Shown: piece by piece, positions 35,289-43,197 of the stretch
Position numbering within the stretch: the stretch's first letter is position 1
How the letters are laid out: every line of letters starts with the position of its first letter
Assembly (NCBI GenBank): GCA_031993545.1
Contig: DAMAHZ010000001.1
Coordinates: 67,461-131,460 of the forward strand
DNA from: UBA1535 sp002323775
GTDB lineage: Bacteria > Bacillota > Clostridia > Tissierellales > Sedimentibacteraceae
DNA length: 64,000 nucleotides
Reading direction: 5' to 3'
The notes under the pieces: generated by a model
What the model was told of the DNA's origin: nothing
Database searches by the model: none
What the model saw: only the letters and a program-made list of their open reading frames with translations
Translations under genes and position numbers: made by a program

Positions 35289-37388
35289 TCAAGCGTTGTT
35301 AAAACACATTATCTTGTTTTTACTTTTATTTTTAGCCTTGTACAGCATCATATCCGCAAAATTAACTGCTTCAATAAAGCTTAAATCATCTTTTGCAAAT
35401 TCATATAAGCCTATGCTTAAGGTTGCATTTATAAAATTGTCTTCATCTATATAAAATTTGGTTTCTTCTGTCGATTTCCTAATTCTTTCTGCCAAACTAA
35501 ATGCGTTATCCATGCTCATATTTGGACAAATAAGCAAAAATTCATCTCCTCCGTATCTGCCGATATAATCTGAGACTCTGATATGACTGCTAATATTATT
35601 CGCAAGCATTTTCATGACATTGTCACCGACAACATGTCCATATTTGTCATTTATATATTTAAAATCATCTAAATCAAGCATCAATATGCAAAATTCTTTG
35701 CGGTTTGTACTAAATTCCTGTTTAATTTTGTTCCCCTCTTTGATTATTGCACCTCTTGTTAAAAACCCGGTTAAGCTATCATATATCGCTATTTGCTCCA
35801 TTTTATTATATTCTAAAGTGTTTTTAAGAGCAATTGCAACATAGCTTCCTATTATTTTCAAATAGCTTACATCATTGCTATCATATGCTTTTTCATTGAG
35901 GCTCTGAACGACCATATTGCCTATTACCTCATCATTTATAATTAATGGAATATAAACACCTGACATAGGCAGCTTTGTCCCACGTCCCTCCAAGCGTATA
36001 TTATTAACATATTTTTTATATTCGTTTATTATATTGTCAATTACTAATATCTTTTTACTTTTAATGCAATATGAAGAAAAACTAGGTTCATCTTTGATAT
36101 TAAAGGCTTCACACATATAAAGCTTCCCTTTATTGACTGTACGCATTATAATCTCACTCTTATCAGCATCATAGCTTGCGAGGGCAAAGAACTCGACTTT
36201 CATTAATTTACTTATTTCAGAAAAGGTACTAAGAGTTAAGCTTTCCATATCAAGATTAGATATTATTTTTTCACCAATGGAATACAATATATCAGTTTTG
36301 TCATATAAGAGATTGTATAATCTAAGTTCCTTTTCACCATGGTCAATATTTAACTTAGCAAGCAGTTTCATGTTTTTATAGCTATGTATCTCATTGTCCG
36401 CTCTCATGAAAATCTCTAGCTTGCTCAGTGCAAGCTCATATTGGTTGTTTGCCTTATAATGCTCATATAAAATAGTGCTCGCATTTTTTATGATGCTATT
36501 TAGCTTTAATTCAGAAGCACTTATTATAACTTCCTCCAAATATTCAATTGCCTTAGTAGATTGTCCTAAATTATACATTAATTTTGCAAGCTCAAATAAA
36601 GCTCCGCAATAATTATACGTGCTTTGACATTTTATTGCTAACTCGCATGAATATTTGAATATCTCCCTAGCCTCTGAAAATTTACCCTGTGCAAGCTTAA
36701 CCATTCCCGAAATTTTATAAATTTCAGAGCAAAATATACTTTTACCATTTATTTCTTCAAATTTTATTACATTTTCAATGTATTCATTAGCCTTAACTAA
36801 ATTTTTAGTGTGCAGCTCAACCTCTGCTTTTGATTTCAAAAACTTTGTTCTATGTAAATTATCAAAGTTATTATAATCATAATTAATTTCAATATAATCT
36901 AAAATCTCTTTTGCTGTTTCATATGATTGGTTTGAAATGTTGGTAATGCTAGCATGTATAAGCAGCGATATTAATACTATTTCATCTTTTAATTCCTTTG
37001 CAATCGCTATCCCTCGAAGTCCCATCTCATTGGATAATTCGTACATACCAATTGAACAATATATTGATGATAATCCATTATAAGCATATGCCAGTCCTAA
37101 TTTATTGTCGTGCTTTTCAAATATATTCTTTGTTTCATTAAATACATTTAGAGCTTCGATATAATTTGATGTATCTGCATAATACCATGCTAAATAATGA
37201 TACATCCAAGCTCTTGACTCATTCAAATCATGTTCTTTGCAAAACTCCACTACTAAGTCAATGATCTGCTTGTTTGGATACATGTCCTCTAATGTATTAT
37301 TTTTAACAATATCACAGAAATAAACTATATTTTTTTCATCTTCCAGAAGCTTATTCAATTGAGCATCATATTGTGAACATACACTCAT
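35289..37388 (-). CDS. TPR-GAF-GGDEF diguanylate cyclase, tandem paralogue
   Basis: This 699-residue protein has the same domain order and similar sequence along its whole length (YDAQLNKLLEDEKNIVYF against YDEQLLKLIKNEEEIDFF; GLAYAYNGLSSIY against GLAYAYNGLLSVY). RYGGDEF is intact near residue 613 with the inhibitory RVSD motif before it. It is preceded by a strong promoter and followed by its paralogue after 67 bases, so the two are probably co-transcribed after a gene duplication. Confidence 0.9.
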   Translation of the reverse strand: MSVCSQYDAQLNKLLEDEKNIVYFCDIVKNNTLEDMYPNKQIIDLVVEFCKEHDLNESRAWMYHYLAWYYADTSNYIEALNVFNETKNIFEKHDNKLGLAYAYNGLSSIYCSIGMYELSNEMGLRGIAIAKELKDEIVLISLLIHASITNISNQSYETAKEILDYIEINYDYNNFDNLHRTKFLKSKAEVELHTKNLVKANEYIENVIKFEEINGKSIFCSEIYKISGMVKLAQGKFSEAREIFKYSCELAIKCQSTYNYCGALFELAKLMYNLGQSTKAIEYLEEVIISASELKLNSIIKNASTILYEHYKANNQYELALSKLEIFMRADNEIHSYKNMKLLAKLNIDHGEKELRLYNLLYDKTDILYSIGEKIISNLDMESLTLSTFSEISKLMKVEFFALASYDADKSEIIMRTVNKGKLYMCEAFNIKDEPSFSSYCIKSKKILVIDNIINEYKKYVNNIRLEGRGTKLPMSGVYIPLIINDEVIGNMVVQSLNEKAYDSNDVSYLKIIGSYVAIALKNTLEYNKMEQIAIYDSLTGFLTRGAIIKEGNKIKQEFSTNRKEFCILMLDLDDFKYINDKYGHVVGDNVMKMLANNISSHIRVSDYIGRYGGDEFLLICPNMSMDNAFSLAERIRKSTEETKFYIDEDNFINATLSIGLYEFAKDDLSFIEAVNFADMMLYKAKNKSKNKIMCFNNA

Positions 37389-37427
37389 ATTTTTAATCCC
37401 TCACAAACCATAAAACATCTTAGACAT

Positions 37428-37456
37428 ATTATATAATTTTTTTTCCTATTTGTCAA
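37428..37456 (-). promoter_or_regulatory. Promoter of the GGDEF gene pair
   Basis: On the - strand TTGACA (37456-37451), 17 bases, TATAAT (37433-37428). A small inverted repeat, AAAATACTT with AGTATTTT, lies just upstream. Confidence 0.75.
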
Positions 37457-37592
37457 AAATACTTTAAGTATTTTTATGATATTTTTTTACATTTTATTAA
37501 TTAATTGATTGAATGGAATCTTAGGAATAAATGATAATCTATGTTAAATAAAAAGATGTTTTTTTGTCTTATGTATAATATTTTCAATTTTA

Positions 37593-38138
37593 TTATTTGG
37601 CAATAAATAGTAAATTCGTAATTATTGTTGCTGCTAAAATCCCTGCTATGTCTGCCGTCAAGCCTGCCGATAATGCGTGTCTTGTTTTTTTTATATTTAC
37701 CGAGCCAAAATAAACTGCCAAAATATAAAAAGTGGTGTCAGTAGCTCCGGACATAATTGATGCCATAGTACCAACAAGTGAGTCCGGGCCATACTTTTTA
37801 AACAGACTATTCATAATACCATTAGCACCACCCCCAGATAATGGTCGCATAAGTGCCATAGGCAGAACTTCCGAGGGCATCCCGATTAAATTCGTTATCG
37901 GAGAAAGAAGCATTGTTAAGTAGTCCATAGCCTTTGAGGCTCTAAACATACCAATTGCTACAAGCATACCCGTTAAAAACGGAATAACTCTTATAGCTGT
38001 TGTTAAGCCATCCTTGGCTCCCTCAGTAAAGGCTTCATAAAGCTTTACTTTTTTTAAAAAGCCATAAGAAACAATGATTAAAAAGATTAACGGTACAGAT
38101 AATGTGGAGATAAAGTTTATAACTTGGACTATATTCAT
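37593..38138 (-). CDS. spmB: Spore maturation protein B
   Basis: The 181-residue membrane protein has the nucleoside-recognition (Gate) domain signature: YEAFTEGAKDGLTTAIRVIPFL, then MALMRPLSGGGANGIM and GATDTTFYILAVYFGSVNIKK. It works with SpmA in dehydrating the spore core in Bacillus and Clostridium. It follows spmA on the same strand after 64 bases. Its presence is one of the clearest signs that the organism forms spores, or descends from spore formers. Confidence 0.95.
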   Translation of the reverse strand: MNIVQVINFISTLSVPLIFLIIVSYGFLKKVKLYEAFTEGAKDGLTTAIRVIPFLTGMLVAIGMFRASKAMDYLTMLLSPITNLIGMPSEVLPMALMRPLSGGGANGIMNSLFKKYGPDSLVGTMASIMSGATDTTFYILAVYFGSVNIKKTRHALSAGLTADIAGILAATIITNLLFIAK

Positions 38139-38202
38139 TTTTAGTTCCCCCCTACATATAACGAATATTTAATGTTTTAGTATAAATCTATAAATTAAAT
38201 TT

Positions 38203-38823
38203 TTAACTTTTATTCTTTCTTACAATATCAGGCTTAGTTTTACTATATTTGGGAAATTTTGAATATGTTTTTACTGCAATTATCGCAACTGTAGTAGCTA
38301 CTATAGTTGATAAAATAGTAGGTCCTATTATCTGTGTTGGATTCTGAGAGCCTGCTGCAACCCTATAAGCTATTACAGTAGCTGGAATTAAAGTTATAGA
38401 TGATGTATTAAGAGCTAAAAATGTACACATAGAATCTGTCGCTGTATCCTGTGTTCTATTTAAAGTCTGTAATTCCTGCATTGCCTTTAATCCAAGTGGT
38501 GTCGCCGCATCTCCAAGCCCTAAAAGATTTGCAGATATGTTCATCACAATTGAAGCCATAGCGGGATGATTTGAAGGAATATCTGGAAATAGGTGTTTTA
38601 GTACTGGCTTCAGAATAAAACTAATTTTATTAATTAACCCAGACTTCTCAGCAATTTTCATAATCCCAAGCCACATGGACATCATCCCAATCATTCCAAT
38701 TGATAATTCAACTGCTGTTTTTGCACTTTGAATGGCGGCATCTGTAACTGCTTGTACATTGCCATTTATAATACCAGTCAAAATTCCAATAAATATAAGC
38801 ACAAACCAAATATAATTTATCAA
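38203..38823 (-). CDS. spmA: Spore maturation protein A
   Basis: The 206-residue membrane protein has the Gate-domain pattern of SpmA: VELSIGMIGMMSMWLGIMKI, HLFPDIPSNHPAMASIVMNI and NLLGLGDAATPLGLKAMQEL. It forms an operon with spmB. Its upstream region holds three tandem 28-bp repeats, each a hairpin. Confidence 0.95.
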   Translation of the reverse strand: MINYIWFVLIFIGILTGIINGNVQAVTDAAIQSAKTAVELSIGMIGMMSMWLGIMKIAEKSGLINKISFILKPVLKHLFPDIPSNHPAMASIVMNISANLLGLGDAATPLGLKAMQELQTLNRTQDTATDSMCTFLALNTSSITLIPATVIAYRVAAGSQNPTQIIGPTILSTIVATTVAIIAVKTYSKFPKYSKTKPDIVRKNKS

Positions 38824-38912
38824 AAAATCACCCCTAAATATTAAGATTGAATAACGTTAAATTTTTTATAGCTGTCCTATAAATTCCTAACATTAATATT
38901 ATTTATATGCAA

Positions 38913-38996
38913 AATAAGAAAGTTAAGAACTTTCTTATTCAACAAGGAAGTTAAAAACTTTCTTATCTAACAAGAAATTTAAAAACTTTCTTGTTC
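38913..38996. repeat. Three tandem 28-bp hairpin repeats upstream of spmA
   Basis: The units begin at 38913, 38941 and 38969. Each has the form AAGAAAGTT-A-AGAACTTTCTT with small changes and can fold into a hairpin. The array lies between the spmA start and the phage island. It could be an operator array, an mRNA structure or an integration-related repeat. It lacks the spacers of a CRISPR. Confidence 0.8.
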
Positions 38997-39054
38997 AGAA
39001 ATAAAACTATAGCATAAACTCAATCTTAAATTTAACTAAAATCTTAAGTATAGC

Positions 39055-39522
39055 CTATTCATATTCATATTTACAAACTGTTAAAGGGTTGAAATATACG
39101 CAGTATTCGTCTACCTCCTTAAATAAGCCATATTTTTGTTCATAATACTTGAGTACATTTTTTAAAAATTCCTCCGTTACACCTAAATACTCTGCTAACT
39201 CAAAAATATTACGGCAGCCTTCAAAAGAAGCATTAATTAATTTTTTTAATGGAACCATCTTTTCATAGCTCCATTTTCTTGCTAAATGTTCTTGTTTTCT
39301 ATTACTAATATTATTTTGATCTAATATATCCCCTGTACTTGTATAATAATGTCCTAATTCCTCAGCCAAAATACATGCTTTTTCTACGCTTGTACTTAAT
39401 ATAGGATTTATTGCTATAACATTATCAGCGTATAAACCTTTTATTTTTTCACTTTTAAATTTAAACTCAATTACCTCAATGTTTTCTTTATCTGCAATTT
39501 CTAATAAATCCTCGTATAACAA
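39055..39522 (-). CDS. ImmA/IrrE-type phage protease
   Basis: The 155-residue protein has the ImmA core CILAEELGHYYTSTGDIL. The usual first zinc histidine of HEXXH is Glu54 here, so the motif reads EELGH; this variant is common in phage-encoded members. Such proteins cleave or release the adjacent repressor when DNA damage is sensed. It follows the repressor gene by 13 bases on the same strand, the standard ImmR-ImmA arrangement. Confidence 0.85.
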   Translation of the reverse strand: MLYEDLLEIADKENIEVIEFKFKSEKIKGLYADNVIAINPILSTSVEKACILAEELGHYYTSTGDILDQNNISNRKQEHLARKWSYEKMVPLKKLINASFEGCRNIFELAEYLGVTEEFLKNVLKYYEQKYGLFKEVDEYCVYFNPLTVCKYEYE

Positions 39523-39535
39523 TATATCACCCCTT

Positions 39536-39949
39536 TTAGGTATTTTTCCTTTTGCTTAAGACAAATTTCTTAAATTCATCTATCTCCTTTAGTTCTTCTT
39601 CAGTCCATTCCTCATCGTCGTGATGAGCTGCAATAGTTTTTACTTCCTTTTCCTCATCAACATCATTTTCTTGCCATCCCATCAAGTATGCAGGAGTTGT
39701 ATTTAAAACCTCTGCAAGTGGCTCTAAAACAGTAATAGGTAAGTTTTCAATTTCATCATTTTCATACCTGTAAATAGTAGCTCTGTTTTTATTTATCTTT
39801 TCTGCTACCTCATCAACTGATAGATTTAATTCTTTTCTTTTATCTTTTATCCTAGCTCCTATAGTTCTATCATAAATTTTAGTACCTACAGCTTGGTCTT
39901 CTGCTTTATTACTTAGAATTCTAGTTCTTGTTCTTTCATTTAAGTCCAT
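39536..39949 (-). CDS. Phage repressor, XRE family (ImmR/cI-like)
   Basis: The 137-residue protein has a helix-turn-helix (IGARIKDKRKELNLSVDEVA, INKNRATIYRYENDE, about residues 30-65) and an acidic C-terminal tail. About 29 residues precede the usual start of such repressors; GGAGG at a long distance from ATG 39949 supports the longer form only weakly. It should bind the dyads between it and the rightward gene at 40225 and hold the phage-derived island silent until ImmA acts. Confidence 0.85.
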   Translation of the reverse strand: MDLNERTRTRILSNKAEDQAVGTKIYDRTIGARIKDKRKELNLSVDEVAEKINKNRATIYRYENDEIENLPITVLEPLAEVLNTTPAYLMGWQENDVDEEKEVKTIAAHHDDEEWTEEELKEIDEFKKFVLSKRKNT

Positions 39950-39995
39950 GATATTTTAGATTCCTCCTACAGTTTTATTGAAATTATTTATATAA

Positions 39996-40190
39996 ATTAT
40001 AACACCATTTCCGCATTAATGCAACAAAAATAAAATAATATTATTATTTTTCGCATTAAATGCGAAATATATATTGACATTGTTTTTGCTTAGTGGTATT
40101 ATAATGTTAGTTGCAGTATATGCGAAAATATATATCGAAAATATATATTTATTTGAAGGTATATTTTTTTATAGCATTTGCGTCGCATAT
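39996..40190. promoter_or_regulatory. Phage switch region: divergent promoters and repressor dyads
   Basis: Leftward promoter: TTGCAT (40024-40019), 17 bases, TATAAT (40001-39996). Rightward promoter: TTGACA (40074-40079), 17 bases, TATTAT (40097-40102). Four sites share a TTCGCATTWAATGCGAA-like dyad: GCATTAATGC at 40013, TTTCGCATT-A-AATGCGAAA at 40049 (perfect), TTGCAGTATATGCGAA near 40110 and TTGCGTCGCATATAAGCGAA near 40178. The first overlaps the leftward -35, and the second and third flank the rightward promoter, as in a lambdoid-type switch. Confidence 0.75.
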
Positions 40191-40224
40191 AAGCGAATTT
40201 ATTAATGGTTTTATGGAGGGTAAA

Positions 40225-40692
40225 ATGGAAAAAGATAAAAACAAGATATCATTAGAAATATCACAGGTAAAGAAGAAATTATTAAATTACACATACATAA
40301 TATTTAAAATCAATGCAGTTAATGAAGAAATAAGCGACTTAGCAAGTACTATAGAATCTCAAAGAGATATAAAAGCAAGGCAATTAACTGGCATGCCAAA
40401 AGGATATGGAAAGTCAGATACTGTAGCGACAGCAGTTGAGAGAATAATCGACGTGTACAGTAGCGAGTATTCAAGATTAGAAAATGAATTAAAGAATTTA
40501 ATCAAGCAAAAGTTAGAAGTAGAAGAACTATTAAATAGTCTTGATGAATTAGAAAAAAAGGTAATAGAATATAAATACTTTAAAAAGTATAAATGGTGGA
40601 TGGTAGCTAATGAAATAGGATACAGTGAATCGGATACAAAGAGAAGATGCAGAAAGATATTAGAAAAAGTAATAAAAGATGATACGCCATGA
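40225..40692 (+). CDS. ArpU/RinA-like phage late transcription activator
   Basis: I start at ATG 40225, with GGAGGG seven bases upstream; longer in-frame versions lack a ribosome site. The 155-residue protein has a coiled-coil-like N terminus, GYGKSDTVATAVERII in the middle and a sigma-70 region 4-like helix-turn-helix at the end (LEKKVIEYKYFKKYKWWMVA, NEIGYSESDTKRRCRKILE). This is the layout of small phage regulators that switch on late genes. Its last codons form the first unit of a tandem repeat that runs on downstream, the likely late control region. Confidence 0.8.
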   Translation: MEKDKNKISLEISQVKKKLLNYTYIIFKINAVNEEISDLASTIESQRDIKARQLTGMPKGYGKSDTVATAVERIIDVYSSEYSRLENELKNLIKQKLEVEELLNSLDELEKKVIEYKYFKKYKWWMVANEIGYSESDTKRRCRKILEKVIKDDTP

Positions 40693-40955
40693 TACTTTTT
40701 ATATGTTACACTAAGGATAGTGAAGTGTATGTTATAGTAAATCGCACAAAAAAAGCTTCTTAGAAATAATATTAGAGGAAATATTGAAGATGATACGCCA
40801 TGATACTTTTTATGTGTTACACTAAGGATAGTGAAGTGTGTGTTATAGTATATCGCACTGAAAAAGCTTCTTAGAAATAATATTAAAAAAATATTGAAGA
40901 TGATACACCATGATACTTTTTATATGTTACACTAAGGATAGTGAAATATAAGTTA
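40678..40955 (+). repeat. Tandem 110-111 bp repeats, about 2.5 copies
   Basis: Units begin at 40678, 40789 and 40899 with GATGATACGCCATGATAC and share TGTTACACTAAGGATAGTGA and AAAAAGCTTCTTAGAAATA. The first unit covers the end of the activator gene (DDTP and stop). ATGATAC occurs twice per unit at ten-base spacing, one helical turn, followed by a possible -10 (TATATGTTACACT). I read the array as repeated activator-binding sites or late promoters; a packaging-site remnant is the alternative. Confidence 0.85.
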
Positions 40956-40959
40956 ATTC

Positions 40960-40990
40960 AAAAGGCACTCAAGCACGAGTGCCTTTTGTG
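40960..40990 (+). terminator. Terminator downstream of the repeat array
   Basis: AAAAGGCACTC pairs with GAGTGCCTTTT around AAGCAC. It would stop transcripts from the repeat region unless they are antiterminated. Confidence 0.8.
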
Positions 40991-41042
40991 TTGAAATTTT
41001 ATAATTATTATACAGCAAGTCGAGATAAATGGAGGTGATTAT

Positions 41043-41225
41043 ATAAAAATTAAAACTGTTGTAGAAAACAAGCAACCCAAAATTTATGAAATGCTAACAA
41101 ATTATACTGATGATGATAAAGAAGATGATGACGAAAAATTATCCTTTAAAGATTTTGAAAAAATGATGAGGCACGATAGCCACAAAAGGCATAAGGGATC
41201 GCTTCGTCAAATAAAGCATGGTTGA
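41043..41225 (+). CDS. Small phage protein with putative ATA start, 60 aa
   Basis: GGAGG (41031-41035) is followed seven bases later by ATA AAA ATT AAA. No ATG, GTG or TTG lies at the expected place, and the first ATG is 15 codons in. The frame then encodes an acidic middle (TDDDKEDDDEK) and a basic end (MMRHDSHKRHKGSLRQIKHG), the latter resembling small proteins seen in clostridial phage structural operons. Either ATA serves as the start or an ATG has mutated. The function is unknown. Confidence 0.55.
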   Translation: MKIKTVVENKQPKIYEMLTNYTDDDKEDDDEKLSFKDFEKMMRHDSHKRHKGSLRQIKHG

Positions 41226-41256
41226 GTTTTTAGCACATTGAGAGGAGGTGGTATAA

Positions 41257-41415
41257 ATGAGTAATGAAAAAATTAACAAGGCATATGAAGAACAAATAGA
41301 AATGCTTAAAAAGGTGCAAGATAAAGCTTTGAAAGATGGTGATATGGATAAGGTTGAAAGAATAGCAACATCTATCATTAGTATAAACAATTCTATTAAA
41401 TATTCTGGTGCCTAG
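41257..41415 (+). CDS. Small phage protein, 52 aa
   Basis: AGGAGGTGGTATAAATG gives a strong ribosome site. The protein starts MSNEKINKAYEEQIEMLKKV and is predicted helical and charged, with no membrane span. It lies in the structural operon before the tail tube gene. I do not recognise a family. Confidence 0.7.
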   Translation: MSNEKINKAYEEQIEMLKKVQDKALKDGDMDKVERIATSIISINNSIKYSGA

Positions 41416-41479
41416 TAGTTATTATTTAAATTTAAAGCAATATAATTAATTTCCTAAGTTCCGCTTTATATATTAATAA

Positions 41480-41596
41480 AAGTGGATAATTAAAGACAAA
41501 AGATACACCAATATTTACAGGATAGGTTATGACATCAACAAAATACCAATAGACATGGTATATAAAAATGTCAACTATTATAAACAAAATTATTAA
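41480..41596 (+). pseudogene. Remnant C terminus of a phage head-tail gene
   Basis: After the stop of the 52-aa gene, a start-less frame of 38 codons reads KWIIKDKRYTNIYRIGYD, then INKIPIDMVYKNVNYYKQNY and a stop, 24 bases before the tail tube ATG. It has no ribosome site or start codon. In siphophages the gene just before the tail tube encodes a head-tail completion or tail terminator protein, so this may be the scar of the lost head module. Confidence 0.4.
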
Positions 41597-41620
41597 AATA
41601 CTTGAAAGGAAGTGTAATTT

Positions 41621-42412
41621 ATGTTACAACCAATTATTTTTACAAAAGCGGGTAATATCAACCTAAGAAAATATGATAAATCTGGAAAACTAGGAGATAG
41701 TGCTAATTCTTATTTTAGACACGGCGACTTATTTTCAGTTCAACCTAATAACAATGTGTCGAGGTCTACAATAGAAAGCGGAAACTCTATCTATCCTGTA
41801 GCTGAAAGAATAACTGCTGTTGATTCAACACTTGCGTTAGTTTTCAACACCTTAGACCCTGAAATGGAGTCTTTTATTTATAATAGGAATTTATATAAAG
41901 AAACAGATTCCATTATAAAAAATATTAATCATGAAATAGTTATTCCTGATGCAACTCCGTTTGAGGTAAAACTACCTCATAAAGTAAATAATCCTACATC
42001 TGCATTAGCAGCAGATATTAATAATGATCCTTACGAAAATGTTGCTACTGTAACAAAATCAAAAGAATTTTCAATTACAGATGATAAAATAGCTTTTTCG
42101 GCAGACGATGCTGGTAAGACTATATATTTAACATATGAATATAAAGCAGATGCAGTAGTTGAGGAAGTTAAAGGGTCAGAAGAATCAGCGATTATGCAAT
42201 TAGAACATTCTACAGAGGCCACAACTGAGAAGAACGGACAAATATATGATATTTATATGGTATATGATAGAGTTCAAGTAACTGAGTATGGTGTTCCATT
42301 GATTGGTAAAACTCCTGGCACAAGAAGTATGACTATTAAAGTTCTAAAACCAAGAGGAAACAACCCTGCTGTTACAAAAAAATATGTTCTGCGTGAAGGA
42401 TCAGGCGAATAA
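41621..42412 (+). CDS. Putative major tail tube protein
   Basis: The 263-residue protein follows AAAGGAAG. It has the length and position of a siphophage tail tube subunit, directly before the tape-measure chaperones. A central insertion (about 115-190, KSKEFSITDDKIAFSADDAG, KTIYLTYEYKAD) has beta-rich, Ig-like character. The ends (SRSTIESGNSIYPVAERIT, GKTPGTRSMTIKVLKPRG) look like tube-domain strands. No sheath gene accompanies it, so the tail would be non-contractile. The call rests mainly on gene order. Confidence 0.65.
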   Translation: MLQPIIFTKAGNINLRKYDKSGKLGDSANSYFRHGDLFSVQPNNNVSRSTIESGNSIYPVAERITAVDSTLALVFNTLDPEMESFIYNRNLYKETDSIIKNINHEIVIPDATPFEVKLPHKVNNPTSALAADINNDPYENVATVTKSKEFSITDDKIAFSADDAGKTIYLTYEYKADAVVEEVKGSEESAIMQLEHSTEATTEKNGQIYDIYMVYDRVQVTEYGVPLIGKTPGTRSMTIKVLKPRGNNPAVTKKYVLREGSGE

Positions 42413-42424
42413 TAGGAGGCAAGA

Positions 42425-42781
42425 ATGGCAATTAAAAACAATGCTACTCTATCTGTAATGTTAGGTAGCAGAGAAGAATTTCAAGCTCAAGGAAAAACAT
42501 ATTCTGTAGCTCCAATGCCTGCAGCTCATGTAAATGAGTTTATGAAAGATAATCTAAGTCTTGGAACTCAACTGTTTGCTTTAAGTGATGATGATGGCAA
42601 AGCGAAGCTAAATAAATGGCTTGGTGAGGTATCTGTTGAAATCTTAGGACAGGCTATAACAAATGTGTACTGCAAGAACAATAAAGATGAAATAATGACA
42701 GTTGACAAATGTATGCTTGATGGTTGGAGTATTAAGGATTTTACAAGATATATTAAATCTTTATGTGATTTCTCGGGCTAA
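42425..42781 (+). CDS. Tail assembly chaperone (gpG-like)
   Basis: The 118-residue protein follows GGAGG and sits between the tail tube and tape measure genes, where siphophages encode the chaperones of the tape measure. It begins MAIKNNATLSVMLGSREEFQ. The frame stops at 42779-42781 just as the -1 frame opens, consistent with a gpG / gpGT pair made by ribosomal frameshifting. Confidence 0.75.
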   Translation: MAIKNNATLSVMLGSREEFQAQGKTYSVAPMPAAHVNEFMKDNLSLGTQLFALSDDDGKAKLNKWLGEVSVEILGQAITNVYCKNNKDEIMTVDKCMLDGWSIKDFTRYIKSLCDFSG

Positions 42782-43182
42782 GCATCGCTCCATCTGACAA
42801 CAAGAGTGAAGAAAAATATAAAGATTGGCCTTTAGAAGAATTAAAGACAGAATGTAAAAAAAGAGAGATTGAATTTAAAGAAACAACAAGTATTAAAGAT
42901 TTAATCTCTCTTCTTGTTGAGGATGACAATACCCCTAGATGGGGAGAAATCTATTCTAGGTTGCTGTATCATACAGGAATGAATTATGAAGAAGTTGCAC
43001 GAAGAACTTTAAAGCAGATATCAGCAATATTGGATGGAGCTGGAGAAAATATTTCGTTAAAAATTGGATTACCTTATAACCCTGGTTTCACTGAAAACAC
43101 AGATAATGAAATTCCAAAAGAAGTTGATAATGGTAAAAGATTATCGCAATTAGATCAAATAGAACGAATGTTCAATATGTAA
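42769..43182 (+). CDS. Tail assembly chaperone extension in -1 frame (gpT-like)
   Basis: In the -1 frame a TGA at 42766-42768 is followed by an open stretch to 43182: LSIAPSDNKSEEKYKDWPLE, LLVEDDNTPRW, RLLYHTGMNYEEVARRTLKQ. There is no ribosome site or ATG before residue 80 or so. The segment is best explained as the C-terminal part of a frameshift product of the preceding gene, as for lambda gpGT. The shift must occur within 42769-42781, where no classic X-XXY-YYZ heptamer is found. Confidence 0.7.
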   Translation, partial: FLGLSIAPSDNKSEEKYKDWPLEELKTECKKREIEFKETTSIKDLISLLVEDDNTPRWGEIYSRLLYHTGMNYEEVARRTLKQISAILDGAGENISLKIGLPYNPGFTENTDNEIPKEVDNGKRLSQLDQIERMFNM

Positions 43183-43197
43183 TGGTGGTGATTTAAA

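Noticed and set aside
38913..38996. CRISPR-like repeat array
   Set aside because: The 28-bp units are directly adjacent with no spacers, each is an inverted repeat, and there are no cas genes.
40678..40955. Phage packaging (cos/pac) site
   Set aside because: It is possible by position, but no terminase is encoded and the unit has promoter-like and activator-site-like features, so the packaging reading was not preferred.
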